Below, piece after piece: positions 8,117-17,579 of a stretch of 64,000 nucleotides of DNA (position 1 is the first letter of the stretch; each line of letters begins with the position of its first letter). Where the stretch lies: NCBI RefSeq assembly GCF_004363305.1, contig NZ_SNZA01000005.1:1-64000 (forward strand), written 5' to 3'. The position numbers and the translations under genes are program-made. Source of the stretch: Marinomonas communis. Lineage in GTDB: Bacteria > Pseudomonadota > Gammaproteobacteria > Pseudomonadales > Marinomonadaceae. The notes below the pieces were generated by a model. That model was not told where the DNA came from. It was given only the letters and a program-made list of their open reading frames with translations, and made no database searches.

Positions 8117-9334
8117 ATGAGTCTTGATGTCGCTGCTATTCGCGAGCAGTTTCCAATATTAAAACGCGAAATCGATGGCAATCCTCTTATCTATCTTGAT
8201 AACGCGGCGACGACCCAGAAGCCGCAGTGTGTCATTGATGCGTTAGTGGATTACTACACGCAATGTAATTCAAATGTTCACCGTGGTGCTCACCGATTAG
8301 CGGATGAAGCAACGCGCAAGTTTGAGAATGCACGCGACATCATTAAAGACTTCATTAATGCGCCAAAGCGTGAAGAGGTGATTTGGACGTCTGGTACGAC
8401 CGAAGGCATCAATATGATTGCCAACGGTTTGGCGAAGCTTCTTAAGCCAACTGATGAAGTCATCGTGACGGGTATGGAGCACCATGCCAACATCGTGACT
8501 TGGCAGCAAGCATGTAAAGCTGCAGGTGCTACTTTGCACAATGTGCCAGTGACTGATAAAGGCGAGCTAGACTTAGATGTTTATGTTTCTTTGTTGAACG
8601 AAAACACTAAATTAGTTGCTTTCCCGCACGTGTCAAACTCACTGGGTACTGTGAACCCAATCAAGTGGATGACTGAGCAAGCGAAGAAGTTTAGCGCTTG
8701 GGTTTTGGTCGATGGTGCCCAAGGTATCGCCCACGGTAACGTTGATGTTCAAGATATCGGTTGTGATTTCTATGCTTTTTCAGGGCATAAAATCTACGGA
8801 CCAATGGGTATAGGTGTACTTTGGGGCAAAGAAGAGCTACTAGCGGATTGGCCAGTATGGCAAACCGGTGGTGAGATGATCTCTACTGTGACCTTACAGG
8901 ATGCCACTTGGAATGTGTTGCCATACCGTCTTGAAGCGGGTACGCCAAATGTGGGTGATGCGATTGCGCTAGGTGAAGCGATTCGTTGGTTCAGTGAATT
9001 GGATTATGCTGAGGTAGCTGCTCACGAGAAAGCTTTAATGGCCCGTGCTACTGAGTTGGCTAAAGAATTCGATGGTTTGCGCATGATCGGTGAAGCCGAA
9101 GAAAAAGTAGGGGCGTTTAGCTTCGTACTAGATCAAGGTCACCCAGCAGATATTGGTTTCTTACTTGATCGACAAGGCATTGCAATCCGTACTGGCGATC
9201 ACTGTGCGCAGCCGCTGATGGCACGCTTTGGTGTGCCTGGTACCGCACGTATGTCGTTCTCGATTTACAATACGATTGAAGAAGTTGAGCAATTCTTCAA
9301 AGCTTTGAAAAAAGTTCACATGATGTTGGCTTAG
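8117..9334 (+). CDS. sufS: class II cysteine desulfurase SufS
   Basis: A PLP enzyme that turns cysteine into alanine and a protein-bound persulfide for Fe-S assembly, 405 residues. The PLP lysine is in FSGHKIYGPMG. The active-site cysteine is in RTGDHCAQPLMARFG, the RxGHHCA motif of class II enzymes, which need the SufE transpersulfurase. That partner is encoded 1 kb downstream at 10376-10801. The nearby YLDNAATTQKP start is typical. A second, class I desulfurase lies at 10854-12005. Spacing of 11 bases after sufD indicates the same transcript. Confidence 0.96.
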   Translation: MSLDVAAIREQFPILKREIDGNPLIYLDNAATTQKPQCVIDALVDYYTQCNSNVHRGAHRLADEATRKFENARDIIKDFINAPKREEVIWTSGTTEGINMIANGLAKLLKPTDEVIVTGMEHHANIVTWQQACKAAGATLHNVPVTDKGELDLDVYVSLLNENTKLVAFPHVSNSLGTVNPIKWMTEQAKKFSAWVLVDGAQGIAHGNVDVQDIGCDFYAFSGHKIYGPMGIGVLWGKEELLADWPVWQTGGEMISTVTLQDATWNVLPYRLEAGTPNVGDAIALGEAIRWFSELDYAEVAAHEKALMARATELAKEFDGLRMIGEAEEKVGAFSFVLDQGHPADIGFLLDRQGIAIRTGDHCAQPLMARFGVPGTARMSFSIYNTIEEVEQFFKALKKVHMMLA

Positions 9335-9342
9335 GAGGCATT

Positions 9343-9696
9343 ATGTCGACGGAAACATTCGATCCGAATCAAACGGTCAGCATGACCGATGCGGCGCGTA
9401 AATTTTTTGCGTCAAAACTTCAGGTGCAATCTGAAGGGAGCTTGGTGCGCTTAAGTACCAAAGAGAGTGGTTGTACCGGTTACGCTTACGTTTTAGACAT
9501 CGTAGAATCAGCGCAAGACGGCGATGCTGTCATGGACTTTGAAGGCGTAAAGCTGGCGATTGATGATAAGTCTCTGACTTTGCTTAAAGGTACAGAGATT
9601 GACTTGGTGCGCGAAGGTATTAACCAAGTCGTGAAATTTAACAATCCCAATGTGGTTGCGGAATGCGGCTGCGGCGAAAGCTTTAGTGTGAATTAA
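9343..9696 (+). CDS. sufA: A-type Fe-S carrier protein (SufA/IscA-like)
   Basis: A 117-residue carrier that receives clusters from SufBCD and passes them to target enzymes. The three ligand cysteines are Cys44 (ESGCTGYAY), Cys108 and Cys110 (ECGCGESF), giving the C-x63-C-x-C spacing of A-type carriers. A strong AGGAGG-like site (TTAGGAGGCATT) precedes ATG 9343, eight bases after the sufS stop. In E. coli sufA is first in the operon; here the carrier is after sufS. From sequence alone I cannot separate SufA from IscA or ErpA, so the symbol rests on context. Confidence 0.9.
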   Translation: MSTETFDPNQTVSMTDAARKFFASKLQVQSEGSLVRLSTKESGCTGYAYVLDIVESAQDGDAVMDFEGVKLAIDDKSLTLLKGTEIDLVREGINQVVKFNNPNVVAECGCGESFSVN

Positions 9697-9700
9697 TAAC

Positions 9701-10231
9701 ATGCAGAAAATGGTCGTTACTCAGCGCGAGTGCCCAGCTCGACGAGTACCAAGCGGTGAACCAACCACCATCCCTGAAGGTCAGTTTATTACTATCAACC
9801 AAGCGTTGGGTGGTAACTACACTGTCACTTTCCAAGGCAATATGTTGCGTATAGATGGCACCGATGCGGATGCTATTGGTCAAGAGCCTGAAGTATTAAG
9901 TTTCAGTGATGATGGCTCAGGTCAAATTGTTGAGGATCAAGTATGGCAGGCATTAGATAGTGTTTATGATCCTGAAATTCCGATCAGTTTGGTGTCTCTA
10001 GGTTTGGTGTACAACGTAACCGTGGATCAAGCTGAAAAGCAGGTTGCGATTCAAATGACGTTAACCGCGCCAGGTTGCGGAATGGGGCCAGTGCTTGTTA
10101 GCGATGTAAAATATCGCGTGACGAAAGTGCCGAATGTGGCAGATGTTCATGTTGAGCTTGTTTTTGATCCGCCATGGTCACGTGAAATGATGAGTGAAGA
10201 AGCGCAGCTAGAAGCAGGCTTGTTCTTCTAA
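9701..10231 (+). CDS. sufT: Fe-S maturation protein SufT (MIP18/DUF59 family)
   Basis: A 176-residue accessory Fe-S maturation factor. The N-terminal 75 residues are the SufT-specific extension (PSGEPTTIPEGQFITINQAL). The second half is a MIP18/DUF59 domain with VYDPEIPISLVSLGLVY and the conserved cysteine of LTAPGCGMGP. In other bacteria SufT supports [4Fe-4S] protein maturation under heavy demand. It starts four bases after the A-type carrier. It is the last gene before a terminator-like hairpin at 10269, so it probably ends the iscR-suf transcript. ATG 9701 is used; ATG 9710 is possible. Confidence 0.9.
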   Translation: MQKMVVTQRECPARRVPSGEPTTIPEGQFITINQALGGNYTVTFQGNMLRIDGTDADAIGQEPEVLSFSDDGSGQIVEDQVWQALDSVYDPEIPISLVSLGLVYNVTVDQAEKQVAIQMTLTAPGCGMGPVLVSDVKYRVTKVPNVADVHVELVFDPPWSREMMSEEAQLEAGLFF

Positions 10232-10268
10232 CACATACAGTTACAGCGTAAAATCGACTACAATACCG

Positions 10269-10304
10269 ACGGCCAATGATTTCAACCATTGGCCGTTTCT
10301 TTTT
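10269..10304 (+). terminator. rho-independent terminator after sufT
   Basis: ACGGCCAATG (10269-10278) pairs exactly with CATTGGCCGT (10287-10296) around an 8-base loop; TTTCTTTTT follows. It separates the iscR-suf genes from sufE. Confidence 0.82.
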
Positions 10305-10375
10305 GTGCTACAGCAATGATGCGAAATAGCGTCTATCGCACTGTTTTATTTAGTAAGCCAACTTAGCGAGGCATT

Positions 10376-10801
10376 ATGTCTTTACCGACAACAGAAGAGA
10401 TTATCGACGACATTTCTTTCTTTGATGATTGGGAAGAGAAGTACAAATACATTATCGACTTAGGTAAAGCGCTACCTGAGTTTGACGACGCTTGGCGCAC
10501 GCCAGAGCGCTTGGTGAAAGGCTGCCAAAGCAATGTTTGGATTCAGCCGGGTAGCACGCAAGATGCTGAGAAAGGTGAGGTACTGGTTTTTTCTGTGGAC
10601 AGTGATGCGGTTATTGTTCGTGGTTTACTTGGCCTTGTGATGGCGGCTTACAACGAGAAAACGCCTGCAGAAGTGCTGGCGTTTGATATTGATGGATACT
10701 TTTCGGAGCTAGATCTTGAGCGTCACTTGAGCCCAACTCGTGGGAATGGTCTACGTTCGATTGTTGGCCGTGTTCAAGCCATCGCAAAAGCGTCTGTTTA
10801 A
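10376..10801 (+). CDS. sufE: cysteine desulfuration protein SufE
   Basis: A 141-residue transpersulfurase that takes sulfane sulfur from SufS and delivers it to SufB. The active-site cysteine is Cys50 in RLVKGCQSNVWI. GAGGC seven bases upstream supports ATG 10376. The gene is downstream of a terminator that closes the sufB-sufT unit and 52 bases before the class I desulfurase, so the two probably form a separate transcript. E. coli CsdE is close in sequence; the choice of SufE rests on the linked sufS and lack of csdA. Confidence 0.93.
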   Translation: MSLPTTEEIIDDISFFDDWEEKYKYIIDLGKALPEFDDAWRTPERLVKGCQSNVWIQPGSTQDAEKGEVLVFSVDSDAVIVRGLLGLVMAAYNEKTPAEVLAFDIDGYFSELDLERHLSPTRGNGLRSIVGRVQAIAKASV

Positions 10802-10853
10802 CTGATTTAGCTTTGTAGCTTTGTTTTAATTTGCGTTACCTTGGAGAGTTCCA

Positions 10854-12005
10854 ATGCAAACACCTGTTTACCTCGACAACTCAGCGACCACACCGGTTGA
10901 TCCTCGTGTCGCGGAAAAAATGATGCAATGTCTTACTCAAGACGGCAACTTCGGCAACCCAGCTTCACGTTCACACCTATTTGGTTGGCGTGCAGAAGAA
11001 GCGGTAGAGGATGCGCGTTTGCAGGTGGCAGAATTGATCGAAGCGGATGCTCGTGAAATTGTATGGACTTCAGGTGCAACCGAAGCGAACAATTTGGCGA
11101 TTAAAGGCGTTGCTGAAGCCAATAAGCTAAAAGGTCGCCATATCGTGACGTCAATGATTGAGCACAAAGCGGTGTTGGACCCTTGTCGTCAGCTTGAAAA
11201 AGAAGGCTTTGAGGTGACGTATCTTAAGCCAAACGCCCATGGTGAGATCACCGTTGATAGTGTGATTGCTGCACTGCGTGAAGATACAATCCTAGTGTCT
11301 TTGATGCACGGTAATAATGAGCTGGGTGTGGTAACGGACATTGCGGCGATTGGCCAAGATACTCGTGCGCGCGGTATTTACTTTCATGTAGATGGCGCTC
11401 AGACAACAGGTAAAGTAGCGATTGATGTGAACGCTATGAATGTCGATCTGATGTCTTTGACGGCTCATAAAACTTACGGTCCAAAAGGCATCGGTGCGTT
11501 GTATGTGCGCCGTTCGCCAAAGGTGAAGTTAGAAGCACAAATGCATGGTGGTGGTCATGAGCGTGGTATGCGTTCAGGTACGTTGGCCACCCATCAAATC
11601 GTAGGTATGGGTGAGGCTTTTGCTATTGCAAAGGCTGACATGCAAAATGACTGCGAACGAATCTCTGCGTTGCGAGAAAAACTGTGGAATGGTCTATCTG
11701 AAATGCCAGGTGTTCATCTGAACGGTGATTCAGCTAATCGTGTTGCTGGTGTCATTAACGTTGGCTTTGATGGCGTGGAAGGTGAGGTGCTACTGATGTC
11801 TCTAGCAGATGTGGCGCTGTCTTCTGGCTCTGCGTGTACATCAGCTAGCCTTGAGCCCTCTTATGTATTGCGCGCTATTGGTTTGTCAGATCAGCTAGCG
11901 CATGCGTCACTGCGTATGTCTGTCGGGCGTTTCACTACGGAAGAAGAGATAGATTTCGTTATTGAAACGGTAAAAAACGCTGTGACTCAACTGCGTGGCC
12001 TGTAA
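10854..12005 (+). CDS. class I (IscS-type) cysteine desulfurase, short C-terminus
   Basis: A PLP cysteine desulfurase of 383 residues. [14 protein letters not shown] starts the protein, the PLP lysine is in [13 protein letters not shown], and the class I mobile cysteine loop is [19 protein letters not shown]. It resembles IscS most closely but stops at VTQLRGL, about 20 residues short of E. coli IscS (404 aa), so it lacks the C-terminal segment that helps IscU docking. No iscU, hscBA or fdx lies in this window. It may supply sulfur for tRNA thiolation or other Suf-independent uses (inference). GGAGAG upstream fits ATG 10854. It could equally be called iscS or a NifS-like desulfurase. Confidence 0.9.
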   Translation: MQTPVYLDNSATTPVDPRVAEKMMQCLTQDGNFGNPASRSHLFGWRAEEAVEDARLQVAELIEADAREIVWTSGATEANNLAIKGVAEANKLKGRHIVTSMIEHKAVLDPCRQLEKEGFEVTYLKPNAHGEITVDSVIAALREDTILVSLMHGNNELGVVTDIAAIGQDTRARGIYFHVDGAQTTGKVAIDVNAMNVDLMSLTAHKTYGPKGIGALYVRRSPKVKLEAQMHGGGHERGMRSGTLATHQIVGMGEAFAIAKADMQNDCERISALREKLWNGLSEMPGVHLNGDSANRVAGVINVGFDGVEGEVLLMSLADVALSSGSACTSASLEPSYVLRAIGLSDQLAHASLRMSVGRFTTEEEIDFVIETVKNAVTQLRGL

Positions 12006-12010
12006 ACATT

Positions 12011-12035
12011 CGAAAAAGGCGACTTTTCGTTTTTT
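12011..12035 (+). terminator. weak terminator after the class I desulfurase
   Basis: CGAAAA (12011-12016) pairs with TTTTCG (12024-12029), then six T. The stem is short and A-T-rich, so efficiency is doubtful. Confidence 0.45.
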
Positions 12036-12083
12036 AACCACAAAAAACGTGGCGAATACATACAAATTTCATAAAGACATGCG

Positions 12084-12089
12084 TATAAT
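12084..12089 (+). promoter_or_regulatory. -10 box of the ndk promoter
   Basis: A perfect TATAAT at 12084-12089 (context ATGCGTATAATGCG) lies 71 bases before the ndk start. The -35 region around 12061-12066 (TACAAA) is poor. The long untranslated leader shows no clear structure. Confidence 0.5.
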
Positions 12090-12160
12090 GCGCACGCTTA
12101 AAGTTATTAGTCGGTCTCGTAATTTCACGTGACCATTGAAATTCATATTTGGAGTTTAAC

Positions 12161-12568
12161 ATGGCGCTAGAACGCACTCTATCTATCATCAAGCCAGATG
12201 CTGTTGCTAAAAACGTAATCGGTGAAATCTACACTCGTTTCGAGCGTGCTGGTCTGAAAATCGTTGAAGCTAAAATGATTCAACTAGACGACGAGCTAGC
12301 TGGCGGTTTCTACGCTGAGCACAAAGAGCGTCCATTCTACAAAGACCTAGTTGCATTCATGACTTCTGGTCCAGTTGTTGTTTCTGTTCTTGAAGGCGAA
12401 GGCGCTGTTCTACGTCACCGTGAACTAATGGGTGCTACTAACCCTAAAGAAGCGGCTGCTGGCACTCTACGTGCTGACTACGCTGAGTCTATCGACGCGA
12501 ACGCTGTTCACGGTTCTGACTCTGTTGAGTCTGCTGCACGTGAAGTTGCTTACTTCTTCGGTAAGTAA
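12161..12568 (+). CDS. ndk: nucleoside diphosphate kinase
   Basis: Transfers the gamma phosphate of ATP to NDPs to balance NTP pools; cytoplasmic. The protein has 135 residues, with [12 protein letters not shown] at the start, the [17 protein letters not shown] core and the phospho-histidine in [11 protein letters not shown]. It stops at YFFGK, a few residues shorter than E. coli Ndk. GGAG at 12151-12154 precedes ATG 12161 by six bases. It is monocistronic: its own -10 box lies upstream and two terminators follow. Codon use is strongly biased, as expected for a highly expressed gene. Confidence 0.97.
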   Translation: MALERTLSIIKPDAVAKNVIGEIYTRFERAGLKIVEAKMIQLDDELAGGFYAEHKERPFYKDLVAFMTSGPVVVSVLEGEGAVLRHRELMGATNPKEAAAGTLRADYAESIDANAVHGSDSVESAAREVAYFFGK

Positions 12569-12614
12569 TTGATTTAAAGCCTACCTTTTCGTTTTAGAAA
12601 AGCAGGTTTATGAG

Positions 12615-12640
12615 GAAGCGGGCCTATGGCCCGCTTCTTT
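12615..12640 (+). terminator. first terminator after ndk
   Basis: GAAGCGGGCC (12615-12624) pairs exactly with GGCCCGCTTC (12628-12637) around a 3-base loop; TTT follows. Confidence 0.72.
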
Positions 12641-12646
12641 GCAGAG

Positions 12647-12684
12647 GCTTCTGAAAAGCGTAATCCCTTTTCAGAAGCTTTTTT
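12647..12684 (+). terminator. second terminator after ndk
   Basis: GCTTCTGAAAAG (12647-12658) pairs exactly with CTTTTCAGAAGC (12667-12678), followed by six T (12679-12684). It begins only ten bases after the first hairpin's stem, giving a tandem terminator that insulates rlmN from ndk. Confidence 0.85.
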
Positions 12685-12722
12685 GTCTACACTTAACGCT
12701 TTAGAGCGAATGATTGATACCT

Positions 12723-13838
12723 ATGACTGACACCCAGAAAGTAAATTTACTTGGCCTTTCACCAGAGAAACTCATCGAATTTTTTGAGTCGATTGGTGAA
12801 AAGAAATTCCGTGCTACCCAAGTGATGAAATGGATTCATCAAAAGGGCGCTGAGTCCTTTGAAGACATGACGGATGTTAGTAAGAAGTTACGCGCTAAAT
12901 TAGAAAATATCTGTGAGATCCGTGCACCGGAAATCGTATCTCAAAATATTTCTAATGATGGTACTCGTAAGTGGATCATTCGTACTGAAGGTGGTCAGAA
13001 TAACTGTGTCGAAGCGGTTTTGATTCCTGATGGTGATCGCGCGACACTTTGTGTGTCGTCTCAGGTTGGTTGTTCCTTGGACTGTAGCTTTTGTTCAACA
13101 GGTAAGCAGGGGTTTAACCGTAACCTAACGGCGGCTGAAATCATTGGTCAGGTTTGGATTGCGATTAAATCTTTTGGTCCTATGGATCCAAGCGGCCCTC
13201 GTCGCGTGACCAATGTGGTGATGATGGGCATGGGTGAACCACTGATGAACTTTGAGCCTGTCGTTGATGCCATGACCTTGATGATGCACGACAATGCCTA
13301 CGGTTTATCGAAGCGTCGCGTAACCTTAAGTACCTCTGGTGTGGTGCCACGTATTTACGACTTGGTAAAACGCACCGATGTGTCGTTGGCGATTTCTCTT
13401 CATGCGCCGAATAACGAATTGCGTAATGAGTTGGTGCCAATTAACAAGAAATACCCAATCGAAGAGCTGCTGGAAGCTTGTCAGCATTACCTAGATAACT
13501 TGCCTGATAAGCGTCATATCACGATTGAATACACGGTTATGGCTGGTGTGAATGATCAGGAAGAGCACGCGCGTCAATTGTCTAAACTTCTGGAAAACTT
13601 GGAATGTAAGATTAACTTGATTCCATTTAATCCATTCCCGCATTCAGGTTACGAGAAACCATCTAATAACCAAACGCGACGTTTCCAGAAAATCCTTGCC
13701 GACGATGGCTACACGGTAACAGTCCGTACGACACGTGGTGATGATATTGATGCCGCGTGTGGCCAGTTGGTGGGTGACTTCCTAGATAAAACACGTCGTT
13801 CTCAGAAGTATATTGAACTGCGCCAAGTGGCAGATTGA
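12723..13838 (+). CDS. rlmN: dual-specificity 23S rRNA A2503/tRNA A37 C2-methyltransferase RlmN
   Basis: A radical SAM methyltransferase that makes m2A in 23S rRNA and some tRNAs, 371 residues. The cluster motif is CSLDCSFC. The two catalytic cysteines are in LCVSSQVGC and at the C-terminus in DAACGQLVG, and [11 protein letters not shown] is the SAM-binding GEP motif. ATG 12723 ([12 protein letters not shown]) is chosen over an in-frame TTG nine bases upstream. In many gammaproteobacteria pilF/pilW follows; here rodZ comes next after a 317-base gap. Confidence 0.96.
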   Translation: MTDTQKVNLLGLSPEKLIEFFESIGEKKFRATQVMKWIHQKGAESFEDMTDVSKKLRAKLENICEIRAPEIVSQNISNDGTRKWIIRTEGGQNNCVEAVLIPDGDRATLCVSSQVGCSLDCSFCSTGKQGFNRNLTAAEIIGQVWIAIKSFGPMDPSGPRRVTNVVMMGMGEPLMNFEPVVDAMTLMMHDNAYGLSKRRVTLSTSGVVPRIYDLVKRTDVSLAISLHAPNNELRNELVPINKKYPIEELLEACQHYLDNLPDKRHITIEYTVMAGVNDQEEHARQLSKLLENLECKINLIPFNPFPHSGYEKPSNNQTRRFQKILADDGYTVTVRTTRGDDIDAACGQLVGDFLDKTRRSQKYIELRQVAD

Positions 13839-14155
13839 TTTTCAAATTTCGATAAAATTAAGTGACGCATTACTGAGATGTCAGTAATGCGTCAAATTCA
13901 CTTAAATTCTTGCCCCTAATAGAAAAGTTTTTCATCATTTTGGTCTGTTGGGTTTGATGGCTGGCCTCAATCTTGATTTAATACCAAGTGAATAAGTGAA
14001 AGCGCTTTTTATCATTATTCAGGCATGGGAAAGCCCGCTCCTCTGGGCCCAAATACAAAGCTGTCAATTGTCTGTCGTCGCGTATTTTTGCACGAAACTG
14101 ACCATACACCCGACCGCTTAGCGCTTTTGTTAGCCTGTTTCACCAAGGTAATAAC
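13839..14155. other. gene-free spacer between rlmN and rodZ
   Basis: This 317-base spacer has no convincing reading frame. It holds a strong hairpin at 13864-13893 and must contain the rodZ promoter, but I cannot point to clear -35/-10 boxes. In the commonest gammaproteobacterial order pilF (pilW) sits here; it is absent. Confidence 0.6.
13864..13893. terminator. perfect 13-bp hairpin after rlmN
   Basis: GACGCATTACTGA (13864-13876) pairs exactly with TCAGTAATGCGTC (13881-13893) around GATG, 25 bases after the rlmN stop. No T tract follows, so it may stop transcription weakly or protect the 3' end of the mRNA. Confidence 0.5.
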
Positions 14156-15121
14156 ATGACAACCGAATTAGAGATGGATATCGCTCAAGAGCAGAATGCG
14201 AAAGCATTAGATATTGGCCACATTCTGAAAGCGAAACGTCTAAGTTTGTCGATTGACGAACGCCAAGTCGCAACTGAGCTTAAATTATCTATTGAGCACG
14301 TTTACGCATTAGAGAATGCTGCCTTCAACCGTTTCCGTTCCGCAACGTTTGCCCGTGGCTATTTAAAAAGCTATTGCCGTTTATTAGGTCTTGATCATCG
14401 CCCAATATTGGCTGCTTTTGATGAACAGCAGTCAGTCAAAGAAAGTAATCTACGACCCGTTGATAACGTTCCTCCACAAGCGTCTGGGCGCGATCCTATT
14501 TTTATTATTGTTTCAGCGATCATTATTGCAATCATTGTGTTTGTTGCTTTTTGGTGGCCCACACAATCTTCCGAGCCGAGCTCCCCTGTGGTAGACCAAA
14601 CTCCAGTGGTTGAGTCAGAACCAGCGCTTGAAAACGAAATTGAACAGACCTCTACTGAACCGGAAGTAGCAATTCCTGCTCAAGAAGTAGAGCAAGAACT
14701 CGATGTAAGCGAAGCCTTAGAGCCAGATGAAACCTCGGACGTAGTGACTGGTTTGTCTGCAGAAACAATTGCCTTGCTTGAGGATGCGGGAGTTGACCCA
14801 GAGGAAGTGGTTGAGGCAACGAGAGAACCTGAGATTCAGCCAGAACCTATTGTTGAAGACGCTCCTCAGCCTGTTGTGGCGAGTCATGATATTGTGATTC
14901 GCTTTGTCGCTGATTGCTGGACTGAAATTCGTGATAGCTCAGGGCGTATTCTTTTCTCTGGTGTGAAGAGTGCTGGCAGCAGTTTAGAGCTTGATGGTCA
15001 GGCGCCTTATCGTGTGACGTTAGGTTATGCGAGAGGTGTATCCGAATTCTTATACAAAGGAGAGTCTTTTGACTTCTCCTCTTATGTACGTAAAGATCTA
15101 GCCCGATTTGGGCTTGAGTAG
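14156..15121 (+). CDS. rodZ: cell-shape protein RodZ
   Basis: A bitopic inner-membrane protein that links MreB to the wall-elongation machinery, 321 residues. Residues 20-90 form the cytoplasmic helix-turn-helix domain (IGHILKAKRLSLSIDERQVA; FARGYLKSYCRLLGLD). A transmembrane helix at about 118-138 (IFIIVSAIIIAIIVFVAFWW) follows. Then comes a Glu/Pro-rich periplasmic linker of about 100 residues and a C-terminal DUF4115 beta domain (IVIRFVADCWTEIRDSSGRI). The N-terminal 15 residues precede the usual start, so the true start could be slightly later. It lies ten bases before ispG, probably in an operon with it. Confidence 0.93.
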   Translation: MTTELEMDIAQEQNAKALDIGHILKAKRLSLSIDERQVATELKLSIEHVYALENAAFNRFRSATFARGYLKSYCRLLGLDHRPILAAFDEQQSVKESNLRPVDNVPPQASGRDPIFIIVSAIIIAIIVFVAFWWPTQSSEPSSPVVDQTPVVESEPALENEIEQTSTEPEVAIPAQEVEQELDVSEALEPDETSDVVTGLSAETIALLEDAGVDPEEVVEATREPEIQPEPIVEDAPQPVVASHDIVIRFVADCWTEIRDSSGRILFSGVKSAGSSLELDGQAPYRVTLGYARGVSEFLYKGESFDFSSYVRKDLARFGLE

Positions 15122-15130
15122 AGATAAAAT

Positions 15131-16243
15131 ATGCATTTTGAGTCTCCTATTAAACGTCGCCAATCTCGCCAAATTATGGTGGGTGATGTTGCTGTCGGTG
15201 GTGGTGTGCCGATTAGTGTTCAAAGTATGACCAATACTGAAACGTGCGATGTTGACGCAACGGTTGCTCAAATCCGTGCGATTCAAGACGCAGGGGCGGA
15301 TATCGTTCGTGTCTCAGTACCTTCAATGGATGCAGCGGAAGCGTTTAAGTTAATTCGTGAACAAGTCTCTGTGCCTCTTGTGGCAGACATTCACTTCGAC
15401 TACAAAATCGCGCTTAAGGTTGCGGAATACGGGGTCGATTGTTTACGGATTAACCCAGGTAATATCGGTAACAAAGATCGTGTCCGCGCAGTCGTTGATT
15501 GTGCGCGTGATAAGAATATCCCAATCCGTATTGGTGTGAACGCAGGGTCTTTGGAAAAAGACCTACAAAAGAAATACGGCGAACCGACGCCGGATGCTTT
15601 GGTTGAGTCTGCTTTTCGTCAAATCGAGTACTTTGATGCCCTAGACTTCCAAGAGTTTAAACTGAGTTTAAAGGCGTCTGATATTTTTATGACGGTCGAG
15701 GCCTACCGCAAGATTGCATCGCAAATTGATAACCCACTTCATTTGGGGATCACTGAAGCGGGTGGATTACGTTCTGGTACGGTAAAATCTTCGATCGGTT
15801 TGGGGCTTCTTCTAATGGACGGCATTGGTGACACGCTTCGCGTATCGTTAGCTGCAGATCCTGTGCAAGAAGTTAAAGTAGGTTGGGATATGCTACGTAG
15901 TTTGAAACTGCGTAATCGAGGCATCAACTTTATTGCCTGCCCAAGCTGCTCGCGTCAGAACTTCGACGTGGTGAAAACCATGAACGAATTGGAAGAACGT
16001 CTAGAAGATATTAAAGTCTCAATGGATGTTGCCGTGATTGGTTGTGTTGTAAACGGCCCTGGGGAAGCGAAAGAAGCTGACTTGGGACTTGCCGGTGGCA
16101 CACCAAATAATTTGGTTTATTTAGACGGCAAACCTAACTCAAAAGTTAAAAATGAAACCTTGGTGGATGATCTTGAGCGTATGATTCGCGCCAAAGCGGA
16201 CGCTAAAGAGAAAGAAGAATCCAATCTTATCGCTAAGTCATAA
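15131..16243 (+). CDS. ispG: 4-hydroxy-3-methylbut-2-enyl diphosphate synthase IspG
   Basis: A [4Fe-4S] enzyme of the MEP isoprenoid pathway, 370 residues, converting ME-cPP to HMBPP with electrons from flavodoxin or ferredoxin. The N-terminal TIM barrel opens with [19 protein letters not shown]. The C-terminal reductase-like part has the cluster cysteines in IACPSCSRQ and [14 protein letters not shown], the latter including the catalytic glutamate. It is a client of the Suf machinery encoded 3 kb upstream. It sits ten bases after rodZ and eleven before hisS. Confidence 0.97.
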   Translation: MHFESPIKRRQSRQIMVGDVAVGGGVPISVQSMTNTETCDVDATVAQIRAIQDAGADIVRVSVPSMDAAEAFKLIREQVSVPLVADIHFDYKIALKVAEYGVDCLRINPGNIGNKDRVRAVVDCARDKNIPIRIGVNAGSLEKDLQKKYGEPTPDALVESAFRQIEYFDALDFQEFKLSLKASDIFMTVEAYRKIASQIDNPLHLGITEAGGLRSGTVKSSIGLGLLLMDGIGDTLRVSLAADPVQEVKVGWDMLRSLKLRNRGINFIACPSCSRQNFDVVKTMNELEERLEDIKVSMDVAVIGCVVNGPGEAKEADLGLAGGTPNNLVYLDGKPNSKVKNETLVDDLERMIRAKADAKEKEESNLIAKS

Positions 16244-16254
16244 GGGCACGAACA

Positions 16255-17535
16255 GTGGGTCGTAAAGTACAAGCAATTCGCGGAATGAATGACATTCTGC
16301 CTGGCCAATCTTCCGTTTGGCAGTACCTAGAAAGAACCGTTTCTGAAGTAGTTAATGGTTATGGATATCAGCAAATCCGTTTCCCTATTGTTGAGCAAAC
16401 AGAGCTGTTCAAACGTGGTGTTGGTGAGACAACTGATATCGTTGAGAAGGAAATGTATACCTTCGAAGATCGTAACGGTGAGTCTTTAACTCTTCGTCCA
16501 GAGGGGACCGCTAGCTGTGTTCGTGCAGCTGATCAGGCAGGCTTGTTGTTTAACCAAACGCAGCGCCTTTGGTATGTGGGCCCAATGTTCCGTTATGAGC
16601 GTCCACAAAAAGGCCGTTACCGTCAGTTCCATCAAATTGGTGTGGAATCGTTTGGTATGGCAACGCCAGATATTGATGCAGAGTTGATTATTCTAACCGC
16701 TCGTCTTTGGAAGAAGCTTGGCTTGCTTGAGCATGTTGAACTGCAACTGAATACTATTGGTGTTGCCGCAGCGCGAGAAACATTCAAAGCAGCTTTGGTT
16801 GACTATCTGACGGAATTCAAAGATCAATTAGACGAAGACAGCCAACGTCGTTTATCGACGAACCCACTTCGTATTCTTGATTCAAAAGATGAAGCGACGC
16901 AAAAAGTGTTGCTGAATGCGCCAAGCCTTGAAGATTTTATTGATGATGAATCACGTGAGCATTTCGAGCGCTTGCAAGCGATCTTAAAAGCAAACGATGT
17001 ACCATTTGTGATCAATCGTAGTTTAGTGCGTGGACTGGATTACTACGGTAAAACCGTATTTGAATGGGTAACCTCTCATCTAGGTGCGCAAGCTACTGTT
17101 TGTGCGGGTGGTCGTTATGATGGCTTAGTTGAACAGTTGGGTGGCCGTGCTACACCGGCAGTTGGCTTTGCCATGGGTGTTGAGCGTTTGGTACTTTTGC
17201 TTGAAACCCTTGAATTGATCCCTGAAGAAGCGAAAGATGCGACGGATATTTTTGTTGTAAGTTTTGGTGATGAAGCTGAGCTTGCGTCTTTTGTGGTAGC
17301 TGAGCAACTACGCAACGCGAATCAAGGCTGGACCGTGCTACGTCATTGTGGTGGTGGTAACTTCAAGAACCAAATGAAGAAAGCCGATAAATCGGGCGCT
17401 CGTTTTACCTTGATTTTGGGTGAAAGCGAAGTTGCTGAAGGGATTGTACAGGTAAAAGATATGCAGTCTGGTGAGCAGGTGTCATGTGCTACCGATGCAT
17501 TAGTGACTACTTTGCTAGAAAAGCTTAACGGCTGA
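16255..17535 (+). CDS. hisS: histidyl-tRNA synthetase
   Basis: A class II aminoacyl-tRNA synthetase, 426 residues, cytoplasmic dimer. Motif 2 is [21 protein letters not shown]. The histidine-specific loops [15 protein letters not shown] and CAGGRYDGL follow, and motif 3 is [14 protein letters not shown]. The C-terminal anticodon-binding domain occupies roughly residues 325-426. The start is GTG at 16255, supported by the conserved [14 protein letters not shown] beginning. It lies in the rodZ-ispG-hisS-yfgM-bamB-der run. Confidence 0.97.
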   Translation: MGRKVQAIRGMNDILPGQSSVWQYLERTVSEVVNGYGYQQIRFPIVEQTELFKRGVGETTDIVEKEMYTFEDRNGESLTLRPEGTASCVRAADQAGLLFNQTQRLWYVGPMFRYERPQKGRYRQFHQIGVESFGMATPDIDAELIILTARLWKKLGLLEHVELQLNTIGVAAARETFKAALVDYLTEFKDQLDEDSQRRLSTNPLRILDSKDEATQKVLLNAPSLEDFIDDESREHFERLQAILKANDVPFVINRSLVRGLDYYGKTVFEWVTSHLGAQATVCAGGRYDGLVEQLGGRATPAVGFAMGVERLVLLLETLELIPEEAKDATDIFVVSFGDEAELASFVVAEQLRNANQGWTVLRHCGGGNFKNQMKKADKSGARFTLILGESEVAEGIVQVKDMQSGEQVSCATDALVTTLLEKLNG

Positions 17536-17579
17536 TCCATTAATACAGTCGTTCAATGTAGAATTATGAGGAACACGGT

